Of a stretch of 64,000 nt of DNA, positions 52,158 to 61,015 are shown one piece after another. Below the pieces are notes generated by a model. It saw only the letters and a program-made list of their open reading frames with translations. It had not been told where the DNA came from and did not search any database. The number at the start of each line of letters is the position of its first letter. Within the stretch, counting starts at the first letter, position 1. The stretch is from an uncultured Myxococcaceae bacterium (GTDB taxonomy: Bacteria; Myxococcota_A; Polyangia; Polyangiales; Ga0077539). The DNA lies in assembly GCA_945952225.1 (NCBI GenBank), contig CAMFHP010000028.1, positions 1-64,000 on the forward strand. Reading direction: 5' to 3'. A program made the position numbers and the translations under genes.

Positions 52158-52844
52158 CTTCACGTCTCCACGACGCCGCGCCATCGCTGCGCAGAGCGCC
52201 ACCGCACCGACCACCGCCCACGATGACGACGACGCCCCGCCGAGGCCCGGCGAAGCGCTGCATCCTGCCGACGCGCGGGTGTGATGCGTCGAGAGAACGG
52301 CGGGCGGAATCACCGCAGCCGCAGGCGCCGATGCGGTCTCTGCGGGCTTCGCGGGCGCGTCGGGCACGCGCACCATCGCGAGGTTGCCGCGGTCGTTGCA
52401 GCGCGAGGAGACGTAGGTGCCTTCGAGGCGGTCGGGCGACACGCGGCGCAGCGCGTAGGAGTCGGCGGTGCAGAGCGTCCAGCCGTGGCGCGGGGTGGCT
52501 TCGAGCATCGCGGTGTCACGCGCGGTGAGCACGGCGCCGTCGGCGCTCCACGCGCCTTCGAGGGAGCGTCGGTCGGAGCCGCTCTCGTCGCTCGACCACG
52601 CGAAGGTGCCGGTTACGCGCGCGCCTTCGGTGCAGAGGCGCACGGTGATCGAGGCCGTCGGGTCGTTGCCGTGAATGTCACCGCGCCAGAGTTCGCAGCG
52701 CGGCGTCGGCACATCGAGCGAGAGCGCGCGCCGTGGACCGGCCTCTCGCACGAAGCCCTGCGCGCACGGCGCAGCCGCGTGGAGGAGGGAACCGACGGAG
52801 AGCGCAGCGATCCACACGCGTCGTGACATGGGTGTGCGGATCAT
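52146..52844 (-). CDS. Secreted protein with MYXO-CTERM-like anchor
   Basis: A Sec signal (HAAAPCAQG) precedes a beta-rich domain of ~140 residues with cysteines at conserved distances (CELWRGD, CTEGARV, CTADSYAL, CNDRGNL). A Pro/Ala linker follows. The tail, GCSASPGLGG followed by SSWAVVGAVALCAAMARRRGD, is a Cys plus hydrophobic helix plus Arg cluster, the MYXO-CTERM arrangement of myxobacterial sorted surface proteins. The core domain is not familiar to me. An in-frame ATG at 52829 is an alternative start. Confidence 0.7.
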   Translation of the reverse strand: MIRTPMSRRVWIAALSVGSLLHAAAPCAQGFVREAGPRRALSLDVPTPRCELWRGDIHGNDPTASITVRLCTEGARVTGTFAWSSDESGSDRRSLEGAWSADGAVLTARDTAMLEATPRHGWTLCTADSYALRRVSPDRLEGTYVSSRCNDRGNLAMVRVPDAPAKPAETASAPAAAVIPPAVLSTHHTRASAGCSASPGLGGASSSSWAVVGAVALCAAMARRRGDVKKAA

Positions 52845-52919
52845 GACGTGTAGGTGTGTGAACGTCCATGAGCGCGCGCGCTTTTCTCCTACGGTCGGGC
52901 TTCAGCTCGGCCTTGTTTT

Positions 52920-54269
52920 TCAGGCGTTTTGTGACGCCGCGAGGATCGCGATGTACGCCGAGAGCGCGTGTCGAAGCGCGGGCGGCGCGTCGACGAATTC
53001 GAAGCCCACGGCGGCCGCGGCGCGCATCGAGCTGCCCTCTCTCGCGCGCACCCACCGCACGATCGCGGGTGCGTTCACCACGTCGCCGGTCGTGGGCAAT
53101 GCGAAGCGGAGCACCACACGCTCGCCCGCGACGAAGCCCGCAGGACCGACGGCGAGCATGCCCTGCTCGGCGATGTCTTCGCCGCGGAGGTCGGCGGTCT
53201 CGTGCTCGCAGATCGCGCGCACGGGGCCCGTGAAGGGCGCGCGCTGGGCGCTGCGGATGCGCTTCCACGCGAGGTCGTTCGCGGTGAGCTGCGGGCGCTG
53301 TCCGACGGCGCGCGCGGCGTCGGTCTGCGCGGCGGTGATGGCGGGCATCTCCTGCGTCATCGACATGCCGTAGTCGACGAGGTGCATGTTCCCGCGGCAG
53401 AGCCCCGTGGCGTCGATGGCGTGCACGAGCGACTGCGCGTCGGCGAAGCGGTCGCGCGGATCCTTCGCGAGGCATCGGTCGACGAGTTCGAGCACGGCGG
53501 GCGCGAGGTCGGGCCGCACACGTCGCAGCGAGGGCGCGTCGTGCGTCGCGTGCCACGCCATCACCGCGCCGAGCTCGCCGGGCACGGGCACGGTCTCGGT
53601 GAAGCACTCCCAGAGCACCACGCCGAGCGCGTAGAGGTCCGCGCGTCCGTCGACGTCGGTCGCGCCGCGAAGCTGCTCCGGGGCCATGTACTCGGGCGTT
53701 CCCACGGCGCCGCCGGAGTCACCGAAGCGCTTCGAAATCTTGTCGGCCCCGCGCGGGAGCTTCGCCACGCCGAAGTCGATGAGCGTGGCCTTCTCGCGTC
53801 CGTCGCCGCCCCGCACGATCACCACGTTCGCGGGCTTCACATCGCGGTGAACGACCCCCACGCGATGCGCCGCCGCGAGCCCAAGCGCCACCTGCCGCAC
53901 CACCTGGAGCGCGTCCGTCGGATGGATGCGTCCCCGCGTGGTGAGCAGCCCTTCGAGGTTGCGCCCTTCGAGCAGCTCGGTGATGAGGTACGGCGCGTTC
54001 TCCCACGTGCCCGCGTCGTGGATCTCGACCACGTTCGGGTGCCGCACCATGCCCAGCGCGCGCGCCTCGTCGAGCAGTCGAAGCCGCGCCTCTTCGTGGT
54101 TGGCGTACTCCGGGTTCAGCACCTTCACGGCCACGCGCCGCGACGTGTAGAGGTGCACGCCCTCGTACACGGTGCAGATGCCTCCCTGCCCGAGCGCGCG
54201 TCGCAACATGTACCGGCTGCCGACGCGCCGTCCTGTGGTGTGGGCCGTCACATCTCGCACTATCGGCAT
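52920..54269 (-). CDS. Ser/Thr protein kinase with C-terminal PilZ domain
   Basis: The kinase domain (20-285) has GQGGICTVYEG, VAVKVL (Lys49), VHRDVKPANVV (Asp143), IDFGVAK (DFG 165-167) and YMAPEQL. After a linker, residues 340-445 form a PilZ domain: RAPFTGPVRAICEHETADLRG, VNAPAIVRWVRA and VGFEFVDAPPALRHAL. There is no membrane segment. PilZ domains usually bind cyclic di-GMP via RxxxR and D/NxSxxG; the R-x-x-x-R is not clearly kept (QRAPF) and ISExG is replaced by IAEQG, so binding is doubtful. Kinase-PilZ fusions are known from this phylum. Confidence 0.88.
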   Translation of the reverse strand: MPIVRDVTAHTTGRRVGSRYMLRRALGQGGICTVYEGVHLYTSRRVAVKVLNPEYANHEEARLRLLDEARALGMVRHPNVVEIHDAGTWENAPYLITELLEGRNLEGLLTTRGRIHPTDALQVVRQVALGLAAAHRVGVVHRDVKPANVVIVRGGDGREKATLIDFGVAKLPRGADKISKRFGDSGGAVGTPEYMAPEQLRGATDVDGRADLYALGVVLWECFTETVPVPGELGAVMAWHATHDAPSLRRVRPDLAPAVLELVDRCLAKDPRDRFADAQSLVHAIDATGLCRGNMHLVDYGMSMTQEMPAITAAQTDAARAVGQRPQLTANDLAWKRIRSAQRAPFTGPVRAICEHETADLRGEDIAEQGMLAVGPAGFVAGERVVLRFALPTTGDVVNAPAIVRWVRAREGSSMRAAAAVGFEFVDAPPALRHALSAYIAILAASQNA

Positions 54270-54320
54270 CGCGAGGCCAGACGATGAGCCGCGCGGAACG
54301 TGTGTCTCGCGCCCGGTCGG

Positions 54321-55640
54321 TCAGCGTGCCGCGCGCGTCTCTCGAAAGCGGATGCCGAGCGCCGCAAGCTCGTCGAGGATCGCCTCGCACACCGCGGGCG
54401 ACACGGGCACCACGACGCCAGGCGTGGCGATGGTTCCGTCGAGCACGCGCAGCGCGCCGATGGCCGCGGGGAGGCCCACGGTGCGCGACATCGACGTGTC
54501 GCCGTGGGGCGCGCCGAAGTCGACGAGCGTCGAGGTGATGTGCTCGCGCCGGTCGCCGTAGTCGGCCTCGAACTCGTGCTGGAGCACCACCATGTCGCGC
54601 TCGCCCGGCGCGTACTGGAGCCGCTCGACCATGCGCGCCACGAGCGCGTCGAGGGGCGAGATCGTGGGCGAGGGGAGCGCGTCGCGCGAGAACATCCCGA
54701 GCCACGTGAGCTTCTCGATGGGCGCCGCGTCGCGTGCGATGCGGGCCCGCGCAGCGACCGCGCCCTCGACGTCTCCGTCGACCGACACGCCGCCGAGCCA
54801 GGCCATCACGTCGCGGAAGGTGCCTCCCACGAAGCTACGCGCGGCGTCGTCGTAGAGGCCCATCGCGCCCATCGCGTACCAGGTCTCGCAGTGGCCCACA
54901 TTGCGCAGCGTGCCGCGGAACATCGTCGAGACGCCTTCGAGGTCGTAGACCTGCACGTACGAGACGCTGTCGCGGTTGGGGTAGCCCTCGAAGGTTCCTG
55001 CGCCCTCGACGGTGACGGTCTCGGGGCGCGCGAAGAGCTCGGGCCCGGGGATCTCGACGAGCGCACCCTCGCGGAGGTAGCGGGCCGCGTTGCGCGCCGC
55101 GAGCACGACCCCGCGCGGCGACCACGAGAACTTGTACCCGAAGGGGTTGGTGTTCGCCTCGGGCGCCGGGAGTCCGCCGCAGTACGAGCGGAACGAGGTC
55201 ACGCGTCCGCCCGCGCGGCGCACCTCGTGGATCACGCGCATCGCGCTCATGTGGTCGATGCCCGGGTCGAGTCCGAGCTCGTTGAGGAGCACCACACCGC
55301 GGGCCTTCGCGGCGCCGTCGAGGGCGCGCATCGCGGGCTGCACGTACGACGACGTGACGAGGTGCGCGCCGTGGGCGATGCAGCGCTCGGCCACGGTCAC
55401 GTGGTGCACGTACGGCAGCATGCTCACGACGACCTGACTCTTCGCCACGAGCGCATCGAGCGCCGCGCTGTCGTCGATGGAGAAGCGCACCGCCTCGCCG
55501 CGCGGATGTCCCGCGACCATCGCCGTTGCGCGTTCGAACTCGGGCGCCGCGACGGTGACCGTGTGCGGCGAGCGGTCGAGGAGGTGACGAACCACGGGGC
55601 CTGCGACCAGACCCGCGCCCAGAACGGTCACGTGTGCCAT
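54321..55640 (-). CDS. Saccharopine dehydrogenase (L-glutamate-forming, LYS9-like)
   Basis: This 439-residue protein starts with VTVLGAGLVAGPVVRHLL, an NAD(P) Rossmann fold, then GVVLLNELGLDPGIDHMSAM and YCGGLPAPEANTNPFGYKFSWSPRGV, both hallmarks of the saccharopine-reductase family. The enzyme links alpha-aminoadipate semialdehyde and glutamate via saccharopine; in bacteria it is usually a lysine degradation step. The second ATG (55640) is used because it leads straight into the Rossmann strand. It is flanked by a kinase and a GH13 enzyme, so no pathway context is seen. Confidence 0.85.
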   Translation of the reverse strand: MAHVTVLGAGLVAGPVVRHLLDRSPHTVTVAAPEFERATAMVAGHPRGEAVRFSIDDSAALDALVAKSQVVVSMLPYVHHVTVAERCIAHGAHLVTSSYVQPAMRALDGAAKARGVVLLNELGLDPGIDHMSAMRVIHEVRRAGGRVTSFRSYCGGLPAPEANTNPFGYKFSWSPRGVVLAARNAARYLREGALVEIPGPELFARPETVTVEGAGTFEGYPNRDSVSYVQVYDLEGVSTMFRGTLRNVGHCETWYAMGAMGLYDDAARSFVGGTFRDVMAWLGGVSVDGDVEGAVAARARIARDAAPIEKLTWLGMFSRDALPSPTISPLDALVARMVERLQYAPGERDMVVLQHEFEADYGDRREHITSTLVDFGAPHGDTSMSRTVGLPAAIGALRVLDGTIATPGVVVPVSPAVCEAILDELAALGIRFRETRAAR

Positions 55641-55687
55641 GGGCGAGGGCACGTACTACAGCTCCGCGGCGAAACCAACGGACACGA

Positions 55688-57493
55688 TCACGTGCGGTCG
55701 CGCGCGAAGAGCGACGTCCACTCGGCGTCGGTCCAGAGCTTCTCGCGGCAGTAGACGTGGGCGTAGGAGCCGGGGATCAGCAGGCGATCCCAGCGCGCAC
55801 CGTCGCGGTCGACGTAGCGCATCTCGCCCTCCGCCGCGTGGAACGTGAGGTTGAAGAGGAACTCGTGCCACACGCCCTCGACGCCGGGCACGGGCACCCG
55901 CACGGTCTGCGGCGCCTCGTCGAAGTTGAGCGCGACCACACACTGGAGCTCGGGCTCGCCGCGTCCGTACACGAGCACGTGCTCGGACTCGTGACGCCAC
56001 AGGGGCGTGAACGCGGGGCCGCGCAACGCTGCGAGACGTCGGCGCAGAAAGGCCATCGCGCGGTGAAGGCGGAGCAGCGGTCCCGCGGCTTCGGTGAGCT
56101 CCCAGTCGAGGGGGTTGAGCTCGCGCGGGAGGCCGTTCTCGAAGCGCGTGTGGTCGTCTTCGGCGTACTCCGCGCCCATGTAGATCATCGGCACGCCGGG
56201 GTGCGTGAAGAGCGCGATGGTCGGCGGCTGGAGGCGCCACCACGGGCGTCCGCCGCGGTTCGCGAGGCGTTCGTCGTCGTGGTTGTCGAGAAACACCACG
56301 GGCACGCGTTCGTCCGAGAAGCCCTGCGCGCGCGGGTTCATTCGCAGTTCGAGGTGCGAGAGCCCCTGGTGGTGCAGCGCTTCGATCGCCGCATCGTGAA
56401 AGCGCGGGAGCCACTGGGCGTTGAAGTCCGTTCCATCGAGCGGACCGTCGTCGCGCGCGGGTTCGGCGATGCGATAGGCCGTGTCGCCACCGTGAGACTT
56501 CGCCTCCGTCGCGAGCGTCGAAGCGGTCGCGCGCCGCTCGCGCCAACGGAGCTCGCCGGGCACGCGGTCGAACCGCATTCCGTCGATGCCGAGCTCGTCG
56601 AACCACACGTCGATCACGTCGCGCACGAAGCCCAGCGCTGCGGGCTTGTCGCAGTCGAGGTCGCATCCTCCGGCGTCGCGCTCGCGCGGGTGCGCGCCGA
56701 GCACGGGGTTGTTCGTCACGTCGGGCGAGCGCCGCGGATCGTGGTCGGGATCATAGAGGCGCGCGTACGAGAAGCGCCGCGACACCTGCTGAAACACCGC
56801 GTCGACGATCACCGCGACGCCCGCGTCGTGGCAGGCCTCGACGAGCTCGATGAACTCCTGGCGCGCGTGCTCGGTGCGCGCGGCGTAGGCGCGGTGCGGC
56901 GCGCAGAGGTGGCACGCGGTGTTGTAGTTCCAGCGAACGCCGACCTGCCACGGGTCGGAGTAGTCGAACACGGGCATGAGCTCGATCGCGTTGACGCCGA
57001 GGTCGAGCAGGTGCGGGAGCTTCTCCTTCACGCCCGCGTAGGTGCCGCGCACGAGGCCGCGCACGCGGGGATCCTCCGCCGTGAAGTTGTAGACGTGGAG
57101 CTCGTACACGATGAGGTCGCGCAGCGCAGGACGCGCGAAGGGCGCGAAGCGATGGGGCGTCGCGTCGGCCCGGAGCACCGACCGAAAATCGCGGTACACC
57201 TCGCGCGCGTAGGGGTCGGAGACGCGCGTTCGCCAGGTGCGTCCCGTCGAGCGGAGACGCGCCTCGACGGCGTACTCGTACCAGGCCACCGGGCCGTCGA
57301 GCGACCCCTCGGCCACCCAGTGTTCGCCGTCGTCGTGGCGTCGCATCGCGAGCGACGCGCCGTGGTTCACGTGCTCGCCGAGCACCTTCGCGTCGAGGAT
57401 CTCGACATCACCCCACGAGGGCGCCCACAGCGTGAAGCGCGCGCCGCCATCGCCCGTGCTCACCGCGCCGCGCCGCGGTCGTTCGTCGATCAT
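55688..57493 (-). CDS. GH13 family glucan-active enzyme with CBM48-type N-terminal domain
   Basis: This 601-residue enzyme has an N-terminal starch-binding/CBM48-like sandwich (ARFTLWAPSWGDVEIL) and a GH13 barrel. DAVFQQVSRRF corresponds to region I, IDGMRFDRVPG to region II with the nucleophile Asp, TAYRIAEPARDDG to region III with acid/base Glu, and FLDNHDDERLANR to region IV with the third Asp. A C-terminal beta domain follows. The fold fits debranching/branching-type members acting on alpha-glucan; the exact specificity cannot be told. There is no signal peptide, so it is intracellular. It is the last gene of a trio with the PQQ-like and VKOR genes. Confidence 0.87.
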   Translation of the reverse strand: MIDERPRRGAVSTGDGGARFTLWAPSWGDVEILDAKVLGEHVNHGASLAMRRHDDGEHWVAEGSLDGPVAWYEYAVEARLRSTGRTWRTRVSDPYAREVYRDFRSVLRADATPHRFAPFARPALRDLIVYELHVYNFTAEDPRVRGLVRGTYAGVKEKLPHLLDLGVNAIELMPVFDYSDPWQVGVRWNYNTACHLCAPHRAYAARTEHARQEFIELVEACHDAGVAVIVDAVFQQVSRRFSYARLYDPDHDPRRSPDVTNNPVLGAHPRERDAGGCDLDCDKPAALGFVRDVIDVWFDELGIDGMRFDRVPGELRWRERRATASTLATEAKSHGGDTAYRIAEPARDDGPLDGTDFNAQWLPRFHDAAIEALHHQGLSHLELRMNPRAQGFSDERVPVVFLDNHDDERLANRGGRPWWRLQPPTIALFTHPGVPMIYMGAEYAEDDHTRFENGLPRELNPLDWELTEAAGPLLRLHRAMAFLRRRLAALRGPAFTPLWRHESEHVLVYGRGEPELQCVVALNFDEAPQTVRVPVPGVEGVWHEFLFNLTFHAAEGEMRYVDRDGARWDRLLIPGSYAHVYCREKLWTDAEWTSLFARDRT

Positions 57494-57511
57494 AGGGCCG
57501 CGATCAGAGCA

Positions 57512-58792
57512 TCACTCGAAGCCGAGCACGAGCGCAGGATCACGCGCGGCGACCACCGCGTGTCCGCCCCACACGATCACCGACTCGGCGGCGTCGGCGC
57601 CCGTCGTGAGCGTGACCGAAGCGCGTCCGTCGGTGACGTCGAGGCCCACCACGCGCCCGCGGAGGCCCGCGTAGAACACCCCGTCGACGAGGGCCGCCGC
57701 ATCGGAGGTGGGCGCGTCGGGGAGCGCGTGCTGCGCGCGTCGTCGTCCGTCGATCACGTGGTGACCGACCAGCGCGCCATCGATCACCTGGTACACGTTG
57801 CCGCCCTCCATCATCGCGCACGACGACACGCGGTGCGGCGCGTCGGTGGTCCACACGTCGACGGCGTCGCCGGTGAGCACGGCGCGAAGTCCCCCTGCGC
57901 CCGCGGTGTTCGCGAAGGCCGGGAGCACCAGCAGCGGGCCCGCCGTGAGCAGCGGACAGTGCGTGTGGAGCGGCAGCGGACGCTCCCATCGCGGGCGCGC
58001 GACACCGGGCGTGCGTCGCACGAGGCGCGTCGTTCCGAGGGCGCCGCGGAGGGTGAACAGCAGGTCGCCGCCCAGCGTGGCGAGGTTGAGCGTGGTGGCG
58101 TTCGTCGCGAGGCGCGCGCCGGGCGTCAGCGTCGGGAGCGTGATGGCGCGGAGGGCGTTGGATCCGTCGTGCATCCAGAGGGCGCCGCCCACCGCGAGGC
58201 CCGTCCACTGTGCGCGGATCGCGTCGGAGCTCACGGTGGTGTGCGCGCGCACGTGGCCCGTGGAGGCATCGAGCGCGACGAGTCCGCCGGGGCGCGTGTC
58301 GAGGCACGGACGCAGCGGAACGCCGGGCGTCTCCGGGCCCCGCGCGATGCAGTGCGTGAGCGTGTCGACGAGCACCAGTCCGTCGAGCACCTCGATGGGC
58401 TCTCCGTGCAAACCGCCGACGGGCGTGTGCCAGCGCAGCGTGCCGTCGAGGAGGTCGAACGCGAACACCTCGCCGTCCGTCGGTCCCTCGGGCTCGTCGC
58501 GCACCGCGCTCACAAACACCGTGCGTCCATCGGTGGCGGCCTCGCCCGAGGGCACGCGCGGCGTGAGGTCGTAGCGCCATCGCTCCACACCCCGCAGCGG
58601 GGCGCCGCGTGCGAGGTAGCGCCATCGCGGTTGGGATCCGTCGCCCGCGCGCACGGGCACCACGTCGGTGTTCGTGGTGGGCATCGTGGCCGTGTTGCGC
58701 GCGTCGCCGTCGTCGCCCGCATCGCTCGCGCGGTGTCGCGGTCGGCACGCAGCGAGCGTCGCGGCGAGGCAGAGGGCGTGCGTGACGCGCAT
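57512..58792 (-). CDS. PQQ-like beta-propeller lipoprotein
   Basis: The lipobox TLAAC ends the signal. The mature protein has about seven propeller blades with the PQQ-like pattern: ATDGRTVFVSAVRD, VFAFDLLDGTLRWHTPVGG, GGLVALDASTGHVRAHTTV and ALVDGVFYAGLRGRVVGLD. There is no pyrroloquinoline ligand site, so a binding role (BamB-like) is likely. It lies 18 bp before the GH13 gene and 27 bp after the VKOR-DsbA gene. Confidence 0.82.
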   Translation of the reverse strand: MRVTHALCLAATLAACRPRHRASDAGDDGDARNTATMPTTNTDVVPVRAGDGSQPRWRYLARGAPLRGVERWRYDLTPRVPSGEAATDGRTVFVSAVRDEPEGPTDGEVFAFDLLDGTLRWHTPVGGLHGEPIEVLDGLVLVDTLTHCIARGPETPGVPLRPCLDTRPGGLVALDASTGHVRAHTTVSSDAIRAQWTGLAVGGALWMHDGSNALRAITLPTLTPGARLATNATTLNLATLGGDLLFTLRGALGTTRLVRRTPGVARPRWERPLPLHTHCPLLTAGPLLVLPAFANTAGAGGLRAVLTGDAVDVWTTDAPHRVSSCAMMEGGNVYQVIDGALVGHHVIDGRRRAQHALPDAPTSDAAALVDGVFYAGLRGRVVGLDVTDGRASVTLTTGADAAESVIVWGGHAVVAARDPALVLGFE

Positions 58793-58819
58793 GCGGAGGT
58801 CGTCGAGGACGGAGGGCGG

Positions 58820-59953
58820 TCAGGTGCCGCTGCGCGCGGTCGACGCGTCGGCAGCGGGCGCGGTGGCGGCGCGGAGGGCGCGGTCGATGCTCGCGCGGAG
58901 GGCGTCGGCGTCGGTGAGGCCTTCGAACTTCTCGCGGCCGATCCAGAGCGTGGGGAGACCGCCCACACCCGCGGCGCGCGCGTCGTTGGCGTCGCGTTCG
59001 AGCGAGGCCTCGGGGCGCTGCGAGGCGAGGCACGAGCGGAAGGTCGCCATGTCGAGGTGCAGTCGCTCGGCGATGCGCGCGCAGCCTTCGGGCGTGAGGT
59101 CGTCGGCGGTGAAGAGGGCTTCGGCCATGCGGTCTCCGCGGCCCTGCTCGTCGGCGCAGCACTGGGCGCGCGCGGCCCCCGCGGCGTGGGGATGGAACGA
59201 CAGCGGAACGTTCTTTCGCACGAGGCGCACGCGGTTGCCGTAGGAGGCCAGCACGGGCGCGATGGCCTCCTGCTGACGGCGGCAGTAGGGGCACTCGAAG
59301 TCGACGAACTCGACCACCGTCGCGACGCCCGCGGACTGCTCGCGCGCGATCACGTCGGGCATCGCGATCCCGTCGGGCAGCCCGGCCACCACGGGTTCGA
59401 CGCGACGGCGCGGCGTCGCGGGCTGCGAGAGTCCCCAGGCGAGCGGGAGGATCAACGCAGAGCCCATGAACGCGAGCGTCGGCACGCGGAGGCGCTCGGT
59501 GAGCGTCGCGGCCTCGTCGCGCGCGAGGAGCAGCGCGGACACACCCACGCCGAGGGCCGACGCGTCGACCACGAGGCAGAGCTTGCAGAAGTGGTGGATC
59601 ACCAGCGCCTGAAGCCCGATGAACGAGAGCCCCGCGACGACGGCGATGCCGCCCACCATCGCGAGGGCGCGGCGCGCGAGGGGGGTGGCCGCGGCGGCGA
59701 GGGCGAGCACGGCGCTGAAGAACACGACGCCGGGCACGGGCAGCGGCACGCCGAAGGGGTGCGCCCACACCGAGTTGCGCACGTGGTCGCAGCCCGAGTT
59801 GTGGCCGCCGCAGAAGACCGGCGTGTGGAGGTAGTCGACGAGGAGCGCCGCGGAGAACGCGAGGCCCACGACGGCGAAGGCGCGGAGCGCGAGGTCGCGG
59901 CGGTCGAGGGGCGTGGCGGTCGGCGCGGCGGGCGTGGGGGCGTGGTCGGCCAT
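58820..59953 (-). CDS. VKOR-DsbA fusion oxidoreductase
   Basis: This 377-residue protein has an N-terminal vitamin K epoxide reductase domain with Cys48 and Cys55 (CGGHNSGC), FGVPLPVPGVVFF, and the quinone-site pair CKLC (123-126) among five hydrophobic helices. After residue ~190 a thioredoxin-fold DsbA-like domain carries CPYC (221-224) in EFVDFECPYCRRQQ and the cis-Pro loop VGGLPTLWIG. The fusion introduces disulfides into exported proteins and is reoxidised by quinone; it fits the Cys-rich secreted proteins in this window. ATG 59953 is chosen over an upstream extension with no membrane character. Confidence 0.92.
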   Translation of the reverse strand: MADHAPTPAAPTATPLDRRDLALRAFAVVGLAFSAALLVDYLHTPVFCGGHNSGCDHVRNSVWAHPFGVPLPVPGVVFFSAVLALAAAATPLARRALAMVGGIAVVAGLSFIGLQALVIHHFCKLCLVVDASALGVGVSALLLARDEAATLTERLRVPTLAFMGSALILPLAWGLSQPATPRRRVEPVVAGLPDGIAMPDVIAREQSAGVATVVEFVDFECPYCRRQQEAIAPVLASYGNRVRLVRKNVPLSFHPHAAGAARAQCCADEQGRGDRMAEALFTADDLTPEGCARIAERLHLDMATFRSCLASQRPEASLERDANDARAAGVGGLPTLWIGREKFEGLTDADALRASIDRALRAATAPAADASTARSGT

Positions 59954-60094
59954 GGGTGCGTTGCGGGCTCCAGCGGTGCGAACCACCGGACGTGGCGGGT
60001 GCTTCCGCGCGGTCGACGGTGCGCGGCGCACTCTAGGGGAGCCGCGCGCGCTTGCACAGGGCGTTGCGCGGCTCCGGGGAGGGCGTCGACGGGG

Positions 60095-60955
60095 CTACGC
60101 GGTGGCGAGCACGGGGCGGTCGATGGAGACGCCCGCGCGGCGCATGCGCTCGTTGCCCGCGAGCACGTCGGCGGTGACCATCTTGAACCACTCCATCGCG
60201 GGGAGCTTCGCGATGGTGCTGTCGATCTCGGCGAGGCGCGCGTGGCCGTCTTCGTCGTTGAAGAGGTAGGCGCCCACGAAGTCGCGCTCCTCGCGCGGCG
60301 CCATGCTGCCGCCCACGGGCTCCCAGAGCGCGCGGATCGCGGTCTTCGTCATGCGGCGTGCGAGGGCGTTGTCGAGGCGGCGCTTCGCCTGCGCGTAGTA
60401 GAACGCGAAGTGACGGCGCTCGTCCTTCACGATGCGCTTGCAGACCTGGGCGAGCACGGGGTTGGCCGAGAGGTTCGCGAGGCGCGTGTACGCGTGCACC
60501 GCGGTGAGCTCGTTGATGGCGCCCCACGTGTTGTGCACGGCGATGAAGTCCGACGAGATGGCCGACAGCAGGCGTCCGCCGGCATCTTGCAGCACCTCGG
60601 CGAACTTGCGCGGGCGCGCGAACTCGTCGAGCGAGCGCTTCGACGGCTCGTGGCCGCACACTTCGAGAATCCGCGCGAGGGCGCGGCCGTGGAAGCACTC
60701 CTCGTAGCCCCAGCACACGAGGAACGCGCGGCACTCGGCATCGGCGAGCGCGCTCGTCTCCATGAGGGCCTTCATGTAGTGCACCGTGTAGAACTCGGTG
60801 TCCTGCATGTAGCGCAGCACCTTCACCTCGCTCATCGAGAGCGGGTACTTGCCCGCGTCGTCGAGGTTGATGCCCGTCAGGTCGAGGGGCTTCGACGCGG
60901 TGAGGAACTTGTCGAGGTTGAACGGGGCGATCTCTTCGAACACGGGTTTCGTCAT
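60095..60955 (-). CDS. Ferritin-like di-iron protein related to acyl-ACP desaturases
   Basis: This 286-residue, mostly helical protein carries two ExxH motifs, E86-CF-H89 and E179-RR-H182, and single Glu ligands at 54 (QDTEFYTVHY) and 149 (INELTAVHAYT). This is the four-helix di-iron site of acyl-ACP desaturase/ribonucleotide reductase R2-like proteins. It may be a soluble desaturase or an R2-like ligand-binding oxidase; the helix order is closer to acyl-ACP desaturases. It is followed downstream by the VKOR gene 141 bp away and preceded by the flippase-like gene, in a lipid-flavoured setting. Confidence 0.75.
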   Translation of the reverse strand: MTKPVFEEIAPFNLDKFLTASKPLDLTGINLDDAGKYPLSMSEVKVLRYMQDTEFYTVHYMKALMETSALADAECRAFLVCWGYEECFHGRALARILEVCGHEPSKRSLDEFARPRKFAEVLQDAGGRLLSAISSDFIAVHNTWGAINELTAVHAYTRLANLSANPVLAQVCKRIVKDERRHFAFYYAQAKRRLDNALARRMTKTAIRALWEPVGGSMAPREERDFVGAYLFNDEDGHARLAEIDSTIAKLPAMEWFKMVTADVLAGNERMRRAGVSIDRPVLATA

Positions 60956-61015
60956 GGCTCTCGTTGTCCTGTCACTACGTCGCGGGCGACGGATGGGATT
61001 GCGGGTGGATGCGCG

